Part shown: one piece after another, positions 12,743 to 21,074 of the stretch | Position numbering within the stretch: position 1 is the stretch's first letter | How the letters are laid out: the number at the start of each line of letters is the position of its first letter | Assembly (NCBI GenBank): GCA_018970785.1 | Contig: JAGWVR010000004.1 | Coordinates: forward strand, 22,039 to 86,038 | Origin: Planctomycetota bacterium | GTDB lineage: Bacteria > Planctomycetota > Planctomycetia > Pirellulales > UBA1268 | Reading direction: 5' to 3' | Length of the DNA: 64,000 nt | Made by a program: the position numbers and the translations under genes | The notes under the pieces: generated by a model | Told to the model about the DNA's origin: nothing | Database searches by the model: none | What the model saw: only the letters and a program-made list of their open reading frames with translations

Positions 12743-13923
12743 CTGTCCGTGGACGAAGGCATCCATGGGCTTGGCTCGCTCGGGCGACCGCAGTCAACGC
12801 CGCGGGGTTTCCGGGGCGCCGGCGGCCGCATCCAGCGGGCGATCACCGTGTCCGCGGATGGCCAGACAGCGACGCTGGACATCCGCCGCCGGGCCGTAGC
12901 CGTGCCCTCCTGCGGGCGTTCGCTCTGCTGGTCGTCCTGCCACCGGGCCTTGCCGCCGCCCAGCCGGCCGCCTCCGCGATCGACGGCGCGACTCCCGATA
13001 CCCAGGTGTCCGTCGACGCCCGGTCGCGGCAGGCTGCCTGGACCGAGGGGGTCCGCCGCGCTGCCGAAGCGCTGGCCTGGTCCGATGAACGGATCGCCCA
13101 TGAATGGCGAATCCAGCGCCGCCCCGGGACCGACGATTGCCGCCTTCTCGATCCCCGCGACCGGGTCGTCATCGCCGGCCCGCGGGCGGCGTGCGACGAG
13201 CGGTTCGCCGACCTCGTCGCCACCGGCCTGATCCCACCGCACACCGGCCCGACGGTGATCGTTCTCCATGGCCTCGGCGAGGGGCGTTCGAGCATGACCC
13301 CCCTCGTCGAGCACCTCCGCCGCCACGTGACCGACACCGTCGTGACCTTCGGCTACGCCAGCCCGCGTGCCGGTTTGGCCGACCATGGTGCGGCGCTGGC
13401 CAGTGTCGTCGCGGCCCTTCCGGCGGGCGAGGGCGTGAGTTTCGTCGCCCACAGTCTGGGAAACCTCGTCGTCCGCCGCTGGATGCACTCGGCGCCGCCG
13501 GCCGAACTTGCCCGCGTCCGGCGGATCGTGATGCTCGGGGCTCCCAACCAGGGGTCGGAACTGGCGCGGCTGGCATCGCGCGTCTGGGGACTTCCCGCAC
13601 TCGCCGAAGGTGCCGCTAGGGAACTGGTCGTCGACTGGGAACGGATCGCTCCCGAGCTCGCCGTCCCGACCTGCCCGTTCGGGATCGTGGCCGGTGGCCG
13701 CGGCGACGAGTCGGGATTCAGCGCCCTGCTCGAGGGAGACGACGATGCCGTGGTCCGCGTCGCCGAGACACGGCTCGAAGGTGCCGACGACTTCCTCCTC
13801 GTGCCCGTGCACCACGCCCTGATGATGCGCCATCCGACCGTCCAGCGGGCGACGGTGTCGTTCCTCACGACCGGCCGCTTCGAGGCGACGGATGGGACGG
13901 CCCCGGAGCCGGTGTCGCGATGA
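12724..13923 (+). CDS. Secreted alpha/beta hydrolase (lipase-like), start uncertain
   Basis: The fold is that of a lipase-like alpha/beta hydrolase. The strand TVIVLHGLGEGRSSM supplies the oxyanion region, and VAHSLGNLVVRRWM holds the nucleophile serine elbow (AHSLG). A hydrophobic run followed by AAAQ looks like a signal peptide around residues 60-80 of the track ORF. The start is a problem: the only ATG/GTG/TTG codon upstream of that signal is GTG 12724, which lies inside the manC end, and the next ~40 codons are read from the dispersed repeat at 12743-12862. The natural start may have been displaced by the repeat. The stop overlaps the ruvX ATG. Confidence 0.75.
   Translation: MARLPLTVRGRRHPWAWLARATAVNAAGFPGRRRPHPAGDHRVRGWPDSDAGHPPPGRSRALLRAFALLVVLPPGLAAAQPAASAIDGATPDTQVSVDARSRQAAWTEGVRRAAEALAWSDERIAHEWRIQRRPGTDDCRLLDPRDRVVIAGPRAACDERFADLVATGLIPPHTGPTVIVLHGLGEGRSSMTPLVEHLRRHVTDTVVTFGYASPRAGLADHGAALASVVAALPAGEGVSFVAHSLGNLVVRRWMHSAPPAELARVRRIVMLGAPNQGSELARLASRVWGLPALAEGAARELVVDWERIAPELAVPTCPFGIVAGGRGDESGFSALLEGDDDAVVRVAETRLEGADDFLLVPVHHALMMRHPTVQRATVSFLTTGRFEATDGTAPEPVSR
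12743..12862 (+). repeat. Diverged copy of dispersed MITE-like repeat
   Basis: The first 104 bases align without gaps to 27924-28027 at about 81% identity by hand count (84/104). The copy begins immediately after the manC stop (CTGTCCGTGGAC...) and continues through CGGCCGCATCC to GATCAC. Its right end is weaker and the internal hairpin of the intact copy is decayed. It occupies what should be the start region of the alpha/beta hydrolase. Confidence 0.75.
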
Positions 13924-14399
13924 CCGCAGGAGGGGATCGCCTGCCGAGCGCCGGGCGTCTGGCAGGGATCGACTATGGCCAGCGCCGCGTGGGGATCGCG
14001 GTCTGCGATGCCGCCCGGATCATCGCCAGCCCCCACGAGGTCCACGAAGCAGGCGCGGATGCCGCCGCCGAAGCCGACTACTACCGCCACCTCGCCCGTG
14101 AGGAGGACCTCGTGGGGTTCGTGGTCGGCTTGCCGATCCACGCCGACGGCAATGCCAGCAGGATGTCGGTGGCGGCGGAGCGGTTCGCCACCTGGCTGCG
14201 GACGACGACCGGCCTGCCGGTGGCGTTCCAGGACGAGCGCTATACCTCGCGCGAGGCGGCAGGCCTGCTGGCACGCTCGGGCCTCACCCGGGGGCGGCGC
14301 CGTGAACGGAGCGACGCGATCGCCGCGCAGATCATCCTCACCGCGTGGCTGGAGTCGGGCCGCGACGCCTCCGCGGCTCCCGGAGCACTCGACGGATGA
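13920..14399 (+). CDS. ruvX: RuvX/YqgF-family RNase H-fold nuclease
   Basis: This 159-residue protein has the YqgF fold: GIDYGQRRVGIAVCD near the N terminus carries the first acidic residue, VVGLPIHADG the middle motif, and FQDERYTSREA plus RSDAIAAQIIL the last acidic positions. YqgF in other bacteria trims the 16S rRNA 5' end and is also called a Holliday junction resolvase homologue. Its ATG overlaps the stop of the hydrolase and its own stop overlaps the next ATG, so three genes are read as one coupled unit. Confidence 0.9.
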   Translation: MTAGGDRLPSAGRLAGIDYGQRRVGIAVCDAARIIASPHEVHEAGADAAAEADYYRHLAREEDLVGFVVGLPIHADGNASRMSVAAERFATWLRTTTGLPVAFQDERYTSREAAGLLARSGLTRGRRRERSDAIAAQIILTAWLESGRDASAAPGALDG

Positions 14400-15256
14400 A
14401 CGCTTCGACCCCGAAGGCCGGGCGCCGCCGAGTCGTCGTCGGCCACGGCTATCTCGGATCACGCGTCGCCCGGGAATGGCTCGCCCGTGGTGATCGGGTC
14501 TGGGCCACCACGCGCTCCCCGGCTCGGGCGGCGGCCATGGCGGCAGACGGGATCGTACCGCTGCTCATCGACCTCACCGGCCCGTTTCCGCTCGCCCGGC
14601 TGCCCGAAGCCGACACCGTCGTGTGGGCCGTCAGTCCCGATCCCGCCACCGGGCACCATGCCCTCCATGTCACCGGCCTCGGCGAACTGCTCGACGCCCT
14701 GCCCGGCGCCCCCCGGGTCGTGTTCGTCAGCTCGACCGGCGTCTACGGCGAAGCTGACGGCTCGGTCGTGAACGAAGACACGCCGGCACGGCCCGACCGG
14801 CCGGCCGGGCTGGCGCTGCTCGAGGCGGAGGCGTGCGTCACCTCCCGCTGCCCCGGTCGGGCGGTGACGCTGCGGCTGGCGGGCTTGTATGGACCAGGCA
14901 GGCTCCCGCGCCTCGCCGACATCCGTGCCGGTCGGCCGCTCACCGGCCCTCCCGACACCTGGCTCAACCTGATCCACGTCGCCGACGCCGCCGCGATCGT
15001 GACGCTCGTCGCCGACCATCCCGCTCCCGGACCCTTGTACGTGGTCAGCGACGGCCATCCCGTGCGGCGTGGCGAGTGGTATGCGGAACTGGCCCGCACG
15101 ATCACCGCTCCGGAGCCTGCCTGGGAGCCGACGGCTCGCCGCGTCCGCGGCGGCGACAAGCGCGTCGATCCGAGCCGCTTGCTCCGCGAAATCGCGCCGC
15201 TGCTTCGCTATCCCGACCCGTTTGCCGGGCTGCGGGACTGCCTCACGGATCCCTGA
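14396..15256 (+). CDS. Atypical SDR / NAD-dependent epimerase-like protein (YeeZ type)
   Basis: A Rossmann-fold protein of 286 residues. The nucleotide loop is VVVGHGYLGSRVA close to the N terminus, followed by FVSSTGVYGEADG and a substrate-side LNLIHVADAA. The usual Tyr-x3-Lys catalytic pair of short-chain dehydrogenases is not seen; the region after the tyrosine reads GLALLEAEA, as in YeeZ-like atypical SDRs. The ATG at 14396 overlaps the ruvX stop. Substrate unknown. It converges on the Prc-type protease with an 18-bp gap. Confidence 0.82.
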   Translation: MNASTPKAGRRRVVVGHGYLGSRVAREWLARGDRVWATTRSPARAAAMAADGIVPLLIDLTGPFPLARLPEADTVVWAVSPDPATGHHALHVTGLGELLDALPGAPRVVFVSSTGVYGEADGSVVNEDTPARPDRPAGLALLEAEACVTSRCPGRAVTLRLAGLYGPGRLPRLADIRAGRPLTGPPDTWLNLIHVADAAAIVTLVADHPAPGPLYVVSDGHPVRRGEWYAELARTITAPEPAWEPTARRVRGGDKRVDPSRLLREIAPLLRYPDPFAGLRDCLTDP

Positions 15257-15274
15257 TCTCCCGGCTCCCGGGGC

Positions 15275-17413
15275 TCACTGCAGGGCCGGCGCCGGGATGG
15301 GATCCTGTTTGCCGAGATCGAGTTGAGCGAGGCTCGCGACTCCGCCGGCGAGGGCCTGCAGGTAATCGACGGTGACCGCCATCGCCTCGTCGAAATAGAA
15401 GTCCTTCTTGACGACCGGACGCCCCGCACCGGGCGCCTCTTCGGCGGCCTTTTCCTCGACCTCCGCGGCCTTCCCCTCGTTCCATTGCCGCTCGAACTCG
15501 GTCTCGACCAGCGAGATCGTCTTCTCGCTCTTCCGCTTCGAGTACCGGGCGATGTCGTCGGCGACCTTGCGGAAGTCGGCGCTGGCCGCGACGCGGGCCG
15601 ACGACCGCTCGCGCAGCTTCCGGACGATGTCCTCCGTCACCCGGCCGCTGTCGGCGAACTCGGCCGGTTTGACCTTGTCGACGGTGATCGCGTAGTCGAG
15701 ATCGGATTCACCGACCGGCAGATGATTGCTGATGCTGGGCAATTCGATGTCGCTCTTCACGCCCTCGAGCTGGGTGCTCACCCCGCCCGGCCGGTAGAAC
15801 TGCTGCTGGGTGATCTTGATCGCGCCCAGCGACGGGGCGTTGGGCATCCGTTGGAACAATTCGCGGCCGATGTCGAGAAGCCCCTGGACGGTCCCCTTGC
15901 CATGGGTCGACTCGTCACCGATGACGAGCCCCCGGTGATAGTCCTGGATGGCACCGGCGACGATCTCGCTGGCGCTGGCGCTGAACTTGCTGGCGAGCAC
16001 CACGAGCGGCCCGTCCCAGACGATGCCGGGATCGGGATCCTCGTACTGCTGGACGACCTTGTTGGCATCCTTGATCTGCACGACCGTGCCGGTGTTGATG
16101 AACAGCCCGGTGAGCGAGATCGCCTCGGGAAGCGACCCGCCGCCGTTGTTGCGCAGGTCGAGGACGATGCAGTCCACCCCTTGGCGCCGGAAGTCCTCGA
16201 TCAGCCGCTTGCAATCCCGCGTGCTGCTCTTGTACTCCGGCTGCCCTTGCCGGGCGCTGGCCATGTCCATGTAGAAACTCGGCAGATTGATGAACCCGAT
16301 CCGGAACGGCATCCCGTCGGGCTTCCGGCCGGCCTCGATCAATTCGCCGCGGGCTTCGCTGTCGGTGAGCTCGATCTTCGACCGCGTGATGTCGTAGATC
16401 TTCGGTGCCGTCTGTCCGACGGGGATCACCTTGAGCCGCACGATCGTCCCGCGCTTGCCGCGGATCAGCTTGACGACCTCGTTGATGTTGAGATCGACGA
16501 CGTCGACGATCTCACCGTCCGGCCCCTGCCCCACGCCGACCACCCGGTCCTTTTTCTGCAGACGGCCGTCCCGGTCTGCCGCCCCGCCCGAGACCAGTTC
16601 GGCCACCGTCGTGAATCCGTCCTCGTTCCGCAGCTGGGCACCGATGCCGTCGAGTTGGAGCCGCATCGTGATCTCGAAGTTTTCCAGTGTCGACGGCGAC
16701 ATGTAGGTGGTGTGCGGGTCGAGGCTGCTGGTCAACGCCGTCAGGTAGGTCTCGAGCAGCTCGTCGGAGGTCATCTGGTGCATCCGCTTCGAAAAGCTCC
16801 GGTACCGCCTGTGGAGCTTTTCCTTGGCCTCGTCGGGCGGGGTCTTCTCCATCGTCTGCACCAGCAGGTCGTACTTGATCCGCTTGCGCCACTGGCCCTC
16901 GGCCTCGGTCTCGTTCCTCGCCCACGACGTCGCATCGCGGTCGATCGTCATCGTCTCGGCGACGGTGAAGTCGTGCGGTTCGTCGATCAGGCGCTCGATC
17001 ATCGGCAGCCGCGCATCGACACGTTCGAGGAACCGCTTGAAGACGTCGTAGGCGAACGAGACGTCGCCCTTCTTGACGAGGTCATCGAGGCTGTCGCGCT
17101 TCTGCGAGAGGGCGTCGATGTCGCTCTGGAGGAAGTAGATCTTCATCGGGTCGAGCGCTTCGAGGAACGTCGTGAACCAGCGCCGGGCGATCTCGTCGTC
17201 AATCCCACGGCGGGTGAAATGCTGGCGCTCGAGCAGATTGCGGACGGCAAGCGTGATCTGCCGGTCGTTCGGCCCCGGCTTCTGGGCGGCGACGGGGCGG
17301 GCGGCCTCCTGCGCTGCTGCCGAGGCGGCGACGAGAAGCACCATGACCAAGCCGGCGGTCGTGCCGCGGCCCCGTCCACTCACGTGCCTGCCCGTCGCGA
17401 CGAACGTCTTCAC
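15275..17413 (-). CDS. prc: Carboxy-terminal processing (tail-specific) protease, Prc type
   Basis: A periplasmic S41A serine protease that trims or degrades proteins from their C termini. In the 712 residues: a signal peptide (ending about ASAAAQ), a helical N-terminal domain, a PDZ domain around 240-330, and the protease domain. The Ser-Lys dyad is in SKFSASASEIVAG (nucleophile) and STHGKGTVQ (lysine), with DLRNNGGGSL before it. Length matches E. coli Prc (682). The start is GTG at 17413, well supported by GGAGGAGG a few bases upstream. It is divergent from nothing nearby; a 221-bp gap without an evident gene separates it from the CbiX-like gene. Confidence 0.93.
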   Translation of the reverse strand: MKTFVATGRHVSGRGRGTTAGLVMVLLVAASAAAQEAARPVAAQKPGPNDRQITLAVRNLLERQHFTRRGIDDEIARRWFTTFLEALDPMKIYFLQSDIDALSQKRDSLDDLVKKGDVSFAYDVFKRFLERVDARLPMIERLIDEPHDFTVAETMTIDRDATSWARNETEAEGQWRKRIKYDLLVQTMEKTPPDEAKEKLHRRYRSFSKRMHQMTSDELLETYLTALTSSLDPHTTYMSPSTLENFEITMRLQLDGIGAQLRNEDGFTTVAELVSGGAADRDGRLQKKDRVVGVGQGPDGEIVDVVDLNINEVVKLIRGKRGTIVRLKVIPVGQTAPKIYDITRSKIELTDSEARGELIEAGRKPDGMPFRIGFINLPSFYMDMASARQGQPEYKSSTRDCKRLIEDFRRQGVDCIVLDLRNNGGGSLPEAISLTGLFINTGTVVQIKDANKVVQQYEDPDPGIVWDGPLVVLASKFSASASEIVAGAIQDYHRGLVIGDESTHGKGTVQGLLDIGRELFQRMPNAPSLGAIKITQQQFYRPGGVSTQLEGVKSDIELPSISNHLPVGESDLDYAITVDKVKPAEFADSGRVTEDIVRKLRERSSARVAASADFRKVADDIARYSKRKSEKTISLVETEFERQWNEGKAAEVEEKAAEEAPGAGRPVVKKDFYFDEAMAVTVDYLQALAGGVASLAQLDLGKQDPIPAPALQ

Positions 17414-17634
17414 GCGTGACCTCCTCCTCGGAACCGCTCCCGGCGGCGTCGCGCGGGATGCGGGATATCATTGTGCCAAGTCATGGCAGCCGTGACGAGG
17501 CGACCCTCGGCGACCGCGAAAAGCCTCCACTGCCGCGACGGGGCCCCACCGTTCCGCGGGGGAAAACGACACCGCGCCGCTCCCGCGAACCTCACGCGAC
17601 CGACGTGTTCTTCCCGGCTTGCCATTTCTCCAGA

Positions 17635-18471
17635 CTACGCGGGGCGTGCCGGCATGTCGTCGATCCGGTGCGGCCACACGGCGGCGATCCGGTCGGCGAG
17701 CGCTGCGGCGATCGCCGCGTCGGCACCGAGCCGCGCGGCGAGCAACCATTCGATCGCGGGATGCGCTGCTCGGGCCGCGGCCACGGCGGCGGCGACGTCC
17801 CGCTCGACCGCACCGCTGAACAACAGATGCGGCCGGACGACGATCCGCCGCGGACCGGCCGCCACGGCATCGGCGAGAGCCTCGGCGACCGTCGGTCGCG
17901 CTGCCGCGACGAATCCGGTGAGCGTCCGCCACGCGTGCGGTCCGCCCGACTGCCGATCGACCGCCGCGATCAGCTCGGTGAGACGTGCTTCGGCGCCGCC
18001 ATCGCTCGCCCCCCGCCCCACCACCACGTCCACGGTGTCGGCGACAGCGACGGCGGCGCGGCCGGCCACGGCCTCGGCGCGGCGCCGCGCCGCGAGAGCG
18101 ACGATCGCCGGATGGATGCCGAGCACGTCCGCCTGGACGAGGCACGTCGCCGTCGCTGCCGCGGCCTCTGCGAGGGCGTCGGGGACGTCGTGGCGGGCAT
18201 GGCCGGCTGCGAACAGCAGGAGTGGGGCGACGACGACGGTACTGCAGCCGCGGCCACGGAGCCGCTCGAGGCCGGTCGCGATCGTCGGTTCGAGGAGCTC
18301 GAGAAACGCACCTTCGACCGCGATCCCGTCGCACCGCACGGACAGCAGATGCGTGACGGCGGCGGTCTCCTCCGCGCCGATCGGGTCGCGGGTGCCGTGA
18401 CCGACGACGAGAATGCCGCAGTCAGCCGCCGACTCGGCCGGCCTCGGAAAAAAACAGGTGTCGCCGTCCAT
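17635..18471 (-). CDS. CbiX-like sirohydrochlorin chelatase family protein
   Basis: A 278-residue protein with two CbiX-like halves. The first opens with GILVVGHGTRDPIGAEE, the metal-binding His motif of sirohydrochlorin cobalto/ferrochelatases, and continues with VVVAPLLLFAAGHARHDVP, which supplies a second histidine. The second half (VVVGRGASDGGAEARL ... VVRPHLLFSGAVERDV) keeps the fold pattern but has Arg in place of the first His. I took ATG 18471 rather than the track start 257 codons further upstream, because homology begins there. No other cobalamin or siroheme gene is visible, so the metal is unknown. Confidence 0.8.
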   Translation of the reverse strand: MDGDTCFFPRPAESAADCGILVVGHGTRDPIGAEETAAVTHLLSVRCDGIAVEGAFLELLEPTIATGLERLRGRGCSTVVVAPLLLFAAGHARHDVPDALAEAAAATATCLVQADVLGIHPAIVALAARRRAEAVAGRAAVAVADTVDVVVGRGASDGGAEARLTELIAAVDRQSGGPHAWRTLTGFVAAARPTVAEALADAVAAGPRRIVVRPHLLFSGAVERDVAAAVAAARAAHPAIEWLLAARLGADAAIAAALADRIAAVWPHRIDDMPARPA

Positions 18472-18631
18472 GCCCCCCCCCGTTGTCGACCGCGGTCTCC
18501 CGCCCCCACGACGGTGATCGTACGCCGTCTGCACCGGCGAGCGGATTCCGCGGAAGGCGGGGCTATAGTTGGTCGTAGGGTTGAGATTCGCGTCGTCAAC
18601 CGTCCTACAAGCACCCACCGGGGGCTCGGTC

Positions 18632-19675
18632 GTGTCGCCGACTTCGTTCGCCGCAGCCGCGACCGGCACCGATGCGGTTCTCGACCTGTTCGTCGGCGAC
18701 CGGCCGGGGCCATCGTATCCGTTGTCCAGCGAGCGGCCGACCACGATCGGCCGCTCGAGCGACGCCGACATCACGATCGCCGATCGGTTGGTGAGCCGGC
18801 TCCACGCCACCATCCGGCCCGATCCCTCGGGATGGGCGATCACCGACCTCGGGAGCCGCAACGGCACGCGGCTCGACGGGGTGACGATCACCGAAGCGAC
18901 GCTCCAGCCGGGAGCCGTCATCGGCATCGGCACCCATTCGCTGCTGTTCCGCCCCCCACGCCCGCGCCCGGCGCTGGCAACGCCGAACGGCTGGCGCGTG
19001 CGGTTCGTCACGCCGCTGGCCGAGCTCGTGGGCAGCGCCCTCGGCGAGCAAACCGGACCGGCCGAACAGATGACCCGGTTTCTCGCCGCCACCCGGCTGC
19101 TGGGCTGCCACGGTTCGGGCGACGTCGCCACGACCTTGGTGGAGCTCGTCGTCGCCAACTGTGCCGTGGCGGGCGCGGCCTGGTTGCCTGCCGCGGCCAC
19201 CACGGAGTCGGTCGCCGCCGAGCCGGCGGGCGAGGTCCTCACCGGGCTGATCGAGGGGGCCCTGCGTCAGGCGATCATCTCCTGCGGAAGCGTCGTCTGC
19301 CTGACCCCCGAGCGCCCGACCGCTTCCGACGGCGAAGTCGGGGATCTGGTCTGCCTGCCGGTCGGACCGGGTCCCGACGGGCTGCTCGCCGTCCGGGCGA
19401 CCGACTCGCCGCTCCGCAGTTCCGATCTCGACTTCCTCGCCGTGGTCGCGTCACTCGCCGGAGCGCGGCACGATACCGGTCCCACCGGGGCCGGGCCGGC
19501 CGACAAAGCGGCGTTCGTGGCCGCGTGCCCCGACCTGGGGATCACGGCCTGGGAACGGGTCCTGATCGGTGAAGCCCTCCGCCGCCACGGCGGCAATGTC
19601 GGTGCCGCCGCCCGTGCGCTCGGACTGAGCCGCGCGACTCTCTACAGACGGCTGGGAAGCGGGCCGCCGGGCTGA
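18632..19675 (+). CDS. FHA-domain regulator with C-terminal Fis-type helix-turn-helix
   Basis: The N-terminal FHA domain shows TTIGRSSDADITI, SRLHATI and DLGSRNGTRLDG, the phosphothreonine-binding signature. The middle (about 130-290) resembles a GAF-type sensor by hydrophobic pattern only. The C terminus reads ALRRHGGNVGAAARALGLSRATLYRRL, a Fis/NtrC-type HTH. There is no AAA+ sigma54 domain between, unlike most Fis-tailed regulators. The track start is TTG 18569; GTG 18632, seven bases after GGGGG, is preferred. A TATAGT hexamer lies at 18564-18569. It is divergent from the CbiX-like gene. Targets unknown. Confidence 0.85.
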   Translation: MSPTSFAAAATGTDAVLDLFVGDRPGPSYPLSSERPTTIGRSSDADITIADRLVSRLHATIRPDPSGWAITDLGSRNGTRLDGVTITEATLQPGAVIGIGTHSLLFRPPRPRPALATPNGWRVRFVTPLAELVGSALGEQTGPAEQMTRFLAATRLLGCHGSGDVATTLVELVVANCAVAGAAWLPAAATTESVAAEPAGEVLTGLIEGALRQAIISCGSVVCLTPERPTASDGEVGDLVCLPVGPGPDGLLAVRATDSPLRSSDLDFLAVVASLAGARHDTGPTGAGPADKAAFVAACPDLGITAWERVLIGEALRRHGGNVGAAARALGLSRATLYRRLGSGPPG

Positions 19676-19690
19676 CGGACGGCCCCGGCG

Positions 19691-21031
19691 TCATCCCCCG
19701 GGAGTGGCCGCACGGGAGGGCATCGTCTGCAGCCGCGCGACGAGCAGCGCCACGCCCGTGAGCACGGCGACCGCGGCGGCGTACGGGAGGACGTGCGACG
19801 GGTGCAGGCCGAACAGGACCGACCCCAGGAACGGACCGATGATCCTCCCCAACGACGCGAACGACTGGTTCACGCCGAGCACCTCCCCCTGCCGCGTCGC
19901 GTCTGCCTGCCGTGAGATCAGCGCCGATACGGAGGGGTTCACACAGGCGAACCCCGCCACCGCGATCGCGGCGGCGACGTAGAACAGCGCCATCAGCCAC
20001 CGGTTCCCGGCCGCGGTGCCGTCGCGGTACACCCACCAGGCGATGAATCCGAGGAGGCCGAGCCCGATCACCAGCAGGCCGACACCGGCTGCCAGCATCC
20101 GCTGCTCGGGAAATCGCTTCGCCAGCGGCCGGTAGGCGCCCCCTGCCAGGAGGAGCATCAGACCGATGAAGGCGAACACGAGGAAATTGCCGTTGTCGTC
20201 CATTCCGAAGGCCGCCTTCGTCAGTCGCGCCAGCGTTGCTTCGAAGTTGGCGAAGGCGACGATCGAGAGAAAGTAGACGAGCACGAGGCTGCCGACGGCG
20301 GGCATCGACAGCACCGCCGTCATCCGCGACAGCCCGGTCCGCTGCCGCTCCACCGCGCCCCCTTCCGGGCGCGTCTCACGGAACACGAGCGCCGCGATCA
20401 GCAACGCCACGGCCGACAGCGCCGAGGCGATGGCTCCCACGCCCCACGGCTGCTGCTGGAACAGCGCCAAACCGAAGTACGCGATCAGCGGCCCGAGCGT
20501 GAAGCCTCCCCCGAAAGCGATCCCGATCAGGGCCATGCCGCGGGCGCGATTGGCGGGCGTGGTGCAGTCGGCGATCACGGCGGCGGCGGTTCCGACGCTC
20601 GCCCCCGCGATCCCGGCCCCGACCCGCGACAGGAGCATCAGGCCGATGGCGAGGGCTGCCTGCTGCCGCGACGGCACCGGGTCGGCGGGGACCGTCACCG
20701 CGACCGCGTACAGGGCATAGAAAACGACCGATCCGGCGAGACTGAGGAGGAGCAGCGGACGGCGCCCGACCCGGTCCGACAACCGCCCCCACAGCGGGCT
20801 GAACAGGAACTGCATCAGGGAAAAGGTCGAGAACAGGATGCCGATCACCGCCCCGATGGCCGGATCCTTCAGTCCGAGCGCCCGCAGGTAGGGCTCGGCC
20901 TGCCGCGGCATCACCGGGAGCACGATCCCGAACCCGAGCAGGTCGATGAACACGGTGAGGAACACCACCAACAGGGCGGCGCGGCTGGCGGCCGGCGCGG
21001 CTCGGTCGGTGCTGCTAGACTGCCCGGGCAT
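19691..21031 (-). CDS. MFS transporter, TCR/Tet-like efflux family
   Basis: A twelve-helix major facilitator of about 446 residues. The loop 2-3 motif appears as GRLSDRVGRRPLLLLSLAG, and the helix 5 antiporter motif C region reads SRVGAGIAGASVGTAAAVIADCTTP, as in the tetracycline-efflux-like (TetA/YjeH-type) group. FIDLLGFGIVLPVMP in helix 1 is typical of this family. The ATG at 21031 is the last start before helix 1. It faces xseA head to head. No repressor gene is adjacent, so an efflux role is inferred from family only and the substrate is unknown. Confidence 0.85.
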   Translation of the reverse strand: MPGQSSSTDRAAPAASRAALLVVFLTVFIDLLGFGIVLPVMPRQAEPYLRALGLKDPAIGAVIGILFSTFSLMQFLFSPLWGRLSDRVGRRPLLLLSLAGSVVFYALYAVAVTVPADPVPSRQQAALAIGLMLLSRVGAGIAGASVGTAAAVIADCTTPANRARGMALIGIAFGGGFTLGPLIAYFGLALFQQQPWGVGAIASALSAVALLIAALVFRETRPEGGAVERQRTGLSRMTAVLSMPAVGSLVLVYFLSIVAFANFEATLARLTKAAFGMDDNGNFLVFAFIGLMLLLAGGAYRPLAKRFPEQRMLAAGVGLLVIGLGLLGFIAWWVYRDGTAAGNRWLMALFYVAAAIAVAGFACVNPSVSALISRQADATRQGEVLGVNQSFASLGRIIGPFLGSVLFGLHPSHVLPYAAAVAVLTGVALLVARLQTMPSRAATPGG

Positions 21032-21074
21032 GAAGGGGATTCCGCTGACCGACGGCCGTGCTCCACCGGCGGCC

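Noticed and set aside
17414-17634. Sigma54-like promoter (TTGGCACAATGATATC) upstream of prc
   Set aside because: The -24-like part fits but the -12 element lacks TTGC; not supported.
21008-21035. Possible fourth copy of the dispersed repeat (GCTAGACTGCCCGG)
   Set aside because: Only about a dozen bases resemble the repeat's left end, with a gap; the rest does not align, so it is likely chance.
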